Notes under the pieces: model-generated
The model's database searches: none
Told to the model about the DNA's origin: nothing
Seen by the model: the letters and a program-made list of their open reading frames with translations, nothing else
Made by a program: the position numbers and the translations under genes
Shown here: one piece after another, positions 61,097-64,000 of the stretch
How the letters are laid out: each line of letters begins with the position of its first letter
Numbering within the stretch: position 1 is the first letter of the stretch
Origin: Chitinophaga caeni
Lineage (GTDB): Bacteria > Bacteroidota > Bacteroidia > Chitinophagales > Chitinophagaceae
Direction of reading: 5' to 3'
DNA length: 64,000 nt
Assembly: GCF_002557795.1 (NCBI RefSeq)
Contig: NZ_CP023777.1
Span: forward strand, 1,178,001 to 1,242,000

Positions 61097-63178
61097 ATGT
61101 CACTTATTCAGAAAATCAGGGACAAGTATGCTACGATGACCGTGGTAGTTATTTGCTTGGCGATTGTAGGTTTCTTATTACAAGACGCTTTCTTCGGAAA
61201 AGGTTCCTTAATGGGCTCTAGTACTTCCGTTGGTGAAGTGAATGGTAAAGAGTTAGATATTGCCCAGTACAATAATATGATCGACATAGCCGAAAGGAAT
61301 CAAGCGGCTCAATACCAGTTGGACATGGATGAGTCTATGCGCCAAAGCATTCGTGAGCAAGTATGGCAACAGTTCATCAACCAGCAGATCTTATCTGAAG
61401 AGTATGAAAAGTTGGGTATCGTTGTCACCGATGAAGAGGTAACCGATCAGTTTTTAGGAAACAATCCTAACCCGCAGATCGTTCAGATGTTTACCGATCC
61501 TAAAACCGGTGTGTTCAACCGCGAGATGATGATCCAAGCAATTCAATCGGGCCAGTACAGCCAAGATTTCTTGAATTTGGAGCAAGGTATTAAACAACAA
61601 CAGTATACTACTAAGTATTTGGCGTTGGTTACTAAAGCTATCAATTATCCTAAATGGATGCAGGAATTGCAAGTTAAAGATGGTGAGAAAGCTGCTAATA
61701 TATCTTATATACAAGTTCCATATGCTTCTATAGCAGATAGCACCATTAAATTGACTGATGCCGAGTTGAATGATTATATTCAGAAACATAAAGATTTATT
61801 CCCAGCTGAAGAGAGCCGCAGGGTAGAATTTATTTCTTTCGATGCGATTCCTTCCGCGAAAGATACTACCGCGGTATTAGAATCGTTAGCTAACTTGAAA
61901 TCAGCCATGGACAGTTTATCTAATGATGATATCCCTACTTTTATCAATGCTAACTCTGATAATAAATATTTTGATGCTTATGTTCCTTTGAGCATTATCC
62001 GTGTTCCCGAAATTGATTCTATCAAAGCATTGAGTATCGGGCAAACATACGGTCCTTACTTTGATGGCGGTTTAATAACATATGCTAAAATGGTGGATCG
62101 CAAAACATTGCCGGATACCGTTGAAGTAAGGTATATTGCTATGAGTAGCCAACCCGCTATTGATTCGGCAGTAAAAGCCAGAATTGATAGCATAAGCACC
62201 GTAATTAAAAATGGCGGTGACTTTGCGGCCTTGGCCAGCGAGTTCTCTGAAGATAATTCTACCGCTCAAAACGGAGGAAAGTTCACAGTTACTCCCGCAG
62301 GTAATTTCTTTGAAGAAGGAAAGGATTTTGCATTGAATGGAAAGAAAAACGAATTAAAAGTTATCAAAACTAATTTTGGTTACTTGTTAATGCAGATAAT
62401 GGAACAAAAGAATTTCGGAACTGCATTAAAAGTGGCTTACCTGTCTAAAAAAGTTGAACCAAGTCAAGAAACTTCAAGGGCGGCATATGCTAAAGCAAGC
62501 GACTTTGCAAGTAAAAACAGGGATCGTAAAACTTTTGATAATACTATCCGTGAGGAAGGTCTCAATAAAGGAATTTCTGAAGACATCCGCCCAATGGATT
62601 TCGTAATCCCTGGTGTAGGATCTGCGCGTGACCTTGTACGTTGGGCTTACAGCGCCAATATCGGTGATGTTAGCGGCGTATTTACAGTTGATTACAAAAA
62701 TGTAGTAGCTGTATTAACAAATGTAACCGATAAAGGTACCTTAAGCTTGAATGAAGTACGTCCTAGGGTTGAAGCGGAAGTTAGGAAAATTAAAAAGGCA
62801 GACCAGATCATCAGCAAGTTAAAAAATCCTGCTACTATTGAAGCTGCCGCGGAAGCGACTTCACAGCCAATTCAAAAAACAGAAGGGGTAACCTTTACAA
62901 TGCCGTCTATTGCTTCTATTGGTTATGAACCACGTATTGCCGGCGCCGCGTTCAATAAAAACTGGGGTGTTGGTAAAGTAAGCGCTGCCATTGAAGGTAA
63001 CACCGGCGTATTCGTAATCAAGGTTGATGAATATGTAGGTAGCGAGCAACCAAAACCAGAATACGAAAATCAACGTAAGATTTACGAACAATCTTTAAGC
63101 AACTTCTGGATGAATCAATTGTCGGAAGTATTCCGTAAGAAAGCGGATGTTGAAGATAACCGTGCGAAATTCTTCTAA
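61097..63178 (+). CDS. PpiD/SurA-like peptidyl-prolyl isomerase foldase
   Basis: A 693-residue periplasmic foldase anchored by one N-terminal TM (about 14-33; VVVICLAIVGFLL). The SurA_N-type domain spans about 40-190 (VGEVNGKELDIAQYNNMIDIAERN; IREQVWQQFINQQILSEEYEKLGIVVTDEEV), and a parvulin-type PPIase domain lies near 345-440 (VEVRYIAMSSQPAIDSAVKARIDSISTVIKNGGDFAALASEFSEDNSTAQNGG). A second, less clear parvulin-like region follows. It assists folding of envelope proteins. Length is in the range of PpiD-like proteins. A perfect terminator follows. Confidence 0.9.
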   Translation: MSLIQKIRDKYATMTVVVICLAIVGFLLQDAFFGKGSLMGSSTSVGEVNGKELDIAQYNNMIDIAERNQAAQYQLDMDESMRQSIREQVWQQFINQQILSEEYEKLGIVVTDEEVTDQFLGNNPNPQIVQMFTDPKTGVFNREMMIQAIQSGQYSQDFLNLEQGIKQQQYTTKYLALVTKAINYPKWMQELQVKDGEKAANISYIQVPYASIADSTIKLTDAELNDYIQKHKDLFPAEESRRVEFISFDAIPSAKDTTAVLESLANLKSAMDSLSNDDIPTFINANSDNKYFDAYVPLSIIRVPEIDSIKALSIGQTYGPYFDGGLITYAKMVDRKTLPDTVEVRYIAMSSQPAIDSAVKARIDSISTVIKNGGDFAALASEFSEDNSTAQNGGKFTVTPAGNFFEEGKDFALNGKKNELKVIKTNFGYLLMQIMEQKNFGTALKVAYLSKKVEPSQETSRAAYAKASDFASKNRDRKTFDNTIREEGLNKGISEDIRPMDFVIPGVGSARDLVRWAYSANIGDVSGVFTVDYKNVVAVLTNVTDKGTLSLNEVRPRVEAEVRKIKKADQIISKLKNPATIEAAAEATSQPIQKTEGVTFTMPSIASIGYEPRIAGAAFNKNWGVGKVSAAIEGNTGVFVIKVDEYVGSEQPKPEYENQRKIYEQSLSNFWMNQLSEVFRKKADVEDNRAKFF

Positions 63179-63204
63179 TAGCAATAAAACTATATTTTAT
63201 ATAT

Positions 63205-63234
63205 AAAACCCTGATCATCTTGATCAGGGTTTTT
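63205..63234 (+). terminator. Rho-independent terminator
   Basis: AAAACCCTGATCA, TCT loop, TGATCAGGGTTTTT; a 13-bp perfect stem 26 bp after the PpiD-like gene. Confidence 0.88.
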
Positions 63235-63325
63235 CTTTTTAAGCAGGCTCTTTTATAAAATGTTAAAAGATCTGGCCGGGAGGTGTATGGAACAGCTATC
63301 GGGAAAGGCGTCCCTGAATATTTCG

Positions 63326-63333
63326 TAAATTTG
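63326..63333 (+). promoter_or_regulatory. -7 promoter element of the DUF2480 gene
   Basis: TAAATTTG matches TAnnTTTG, 18 bp before the start codon; -33 element not clear. Confidence 0.4.
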
Positions 63334-63351
63334 TAAGAATAATTAATCACC

Positions 63352-63855
63352 ATGGACGAAATTGTAAATAAAGTAGCACAAAGCGGACTGATTACCTTGG
63401 ACCTGGAACAATTTTATCCCAAGCAAGCGCCGGCAGTTTTTGATCTAAAGGATTTCCTTTTCATGGAATTAATCCTGAAGGAGAAAGATTTTAGGACGGC
63501 ATTGCAACAGGTAGACTGGGAACAATACCGCGACAAAAACGTTGCAATTATATGTTCCGCCGATGCCATTATTCCCGTTTGGGCATATATGTTAGTAATG
63601 ACCTATTTAGAGCCTGTAGCAAATTTTGCTATGTTTGGAAATGAAGAATCCGTATTGCAAACGGCGTACCTGGAAAATATAAGATCGATCGATATTAATG
63701 AATATATTGATAAACGTATTGTAATTAAAGGATGTGCTGATAAATCTATCCCTGAAGCGGCGTATGTAGAAATCACCAGGTTATTGAGACCCGTAGTAAA
63801 AAGTATCATGTACGGGGAGCCTTGTTCAACAGTTCCGGTATATAAAAAGAAATAA
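63352..63855 (+). CDS. DUF2480 family protein
   Basis: A 167-residue protein matching DUF2480, a family confined largely to Bacteroidota (IVNKVAQSGLITLDLEQFYP, FDLKDFLFMELILKEKDFRTAL, NVAIICSADAIIPVWAYMLVMTYLEP, VIKGCADKSIPEAAYVEIT..LRPVVKSIMYGEPCSTVPVYK). Cysteines in ICSAD, KGCAD and EPCSTVP are conserved in kind and could bind metal. Function unknown. Confidence 0.88.
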   Translation: MDEIVNKVAQSGLITLDLEQFYPKQAPAVFDLKDFLFMELILKEKDFRTALQQVDWEQYRDKNVAIICSADAIIPVWAYMLVMTYLEPVANFAMFGNEESVLQTAYLENIRSIDINEYIDKRIVIKGCADKSIPEAAYVEITRLLRPVVKSIMYGEPCSTVPVYKKK

Positions 63856-63910
63856 GGATACTTTTTCCTTCGGAAGTCAAACAAATTGAAAGAAAATTTA
63901 TGATATAAAA

Positions 63911-63937
63911 TCATTGTTGTCCGACTAAATTTTCAAT
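63911..63937. repeat. Second copy of the dispersed repeat segment
   Basis: CATTGTTGTCCGACTAAA followed by TTTTCAATG is nearly identical to the reverse complement of 2618-2645 (one substitution and one missing A). Beyond it, 63938-64000 runs to the window edge with no recognisable gene; it may belong to a larger element outside. Confidence 0.5.
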
Positions 63938-64000
63938 GTGGAAGAACAACGATCTCCGTTAAAGGCTCGACTCAATGCCCATCTGCCCGTTTCTTGTTCT

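Overview
The window reads as chromosomal DNA of a Bacteroidota member, most likely a Chitinophaga-like member of the Chitinophagaceae. The support is a SusC/SusD pair under an ECF sigma/FecR switch, the menaquinone gene mqnC (futalosine route), many lipoproteins with a Cys box, and promoters of the Bacteroidota form TTTG-N19-TAnnTTTG. Such promoters lie ahead of a CAP lipoprotein gene, the AI-2E-type permease, feoA, ppiD and, with slightly different spacing, mqnC and tRNA-Phe. Classical Shine-Dalgarno sites are rare. I see no rRNA, CRISPR array, prophage or intact insertion sequence.

Layout. 1-8.3 kb: a truncated retropepsin-like protease, mqnC, a dispersed repeat, a lipoprotein, a GNAT acetyltransferase, a Tat-exported TIM-barrel isomerase and an outer-membrane barrel protein. 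8.8-18.2 kb: a histidine kinase/response regulator pair, an NlpE/DUF4377-like lipoprotein, two tandem CAP-domain lipoproteins, a GH25 muramidase, a radical SAM/SPASM protein, a YtxH/holin-like envelope operon and an AI-2E-type permease. 18.4-21.7 kb: nadD and paaABCD (phenylacetyl-CoA epoxidase). 22-32.4 kb: a DUF922 protein, an S41 protease and a mannan-type polysaccharide utilisation locus (sigma, FecR, SusC, SusD, GH76) with a hairpin before the GH76 gene. 32.5-46.6 kb: M28 peptidase, feoB, a padR-pspC pair, a SulP transporter with carbonic anhydrase, manC-kdsD, recQ and a DUF3050 protein. 46.7-55.2 kb: tRNA-Phe followed by an 87-bp tandem repeat, dinB, rpiA, an MHS-type transporter, a PAS kinase, a glyoxalase-fold protein, a degenerate terpene-synthase-like protein, hemJ and hemN. 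55.5-63.9 kb: mnmG, ybeY, feoA, nadA, a PpiD-like foldase and a DUF2480 protein.

The most notable region is 55.3-61.1 kb. Three 16-bp parS-like palindromes (TGTTCCACGTGGAACA type) flank mnmG. The two long non-coding stretches on either side of nadA hold eight DnaA-box matches (TTATCCACA or TTATTCACA) plus three weaker ones. The right stretch also holds ten CCWGG sites within 365 bp. Genes left of this region are mostly on the minus strand and genes right of it mostly on the plus strand. Together this suggests a bipartite chromosomal origin (oriC) with nadA between its halves. This is an inference from sequence; GC skew and experimental origin mapping would settle it.

Other items of interest are the terpene-synthase-like protein with substituted metal-binding motifs (52.1-53.1 kb), a candidate small RNA (51.5 kb), a 137-bp imperfect palindrome (18.2 kb), a repeat shared by 2.6 kb and 63.9 kb, and an (AAT)n tract that runs into the paaC start codon.
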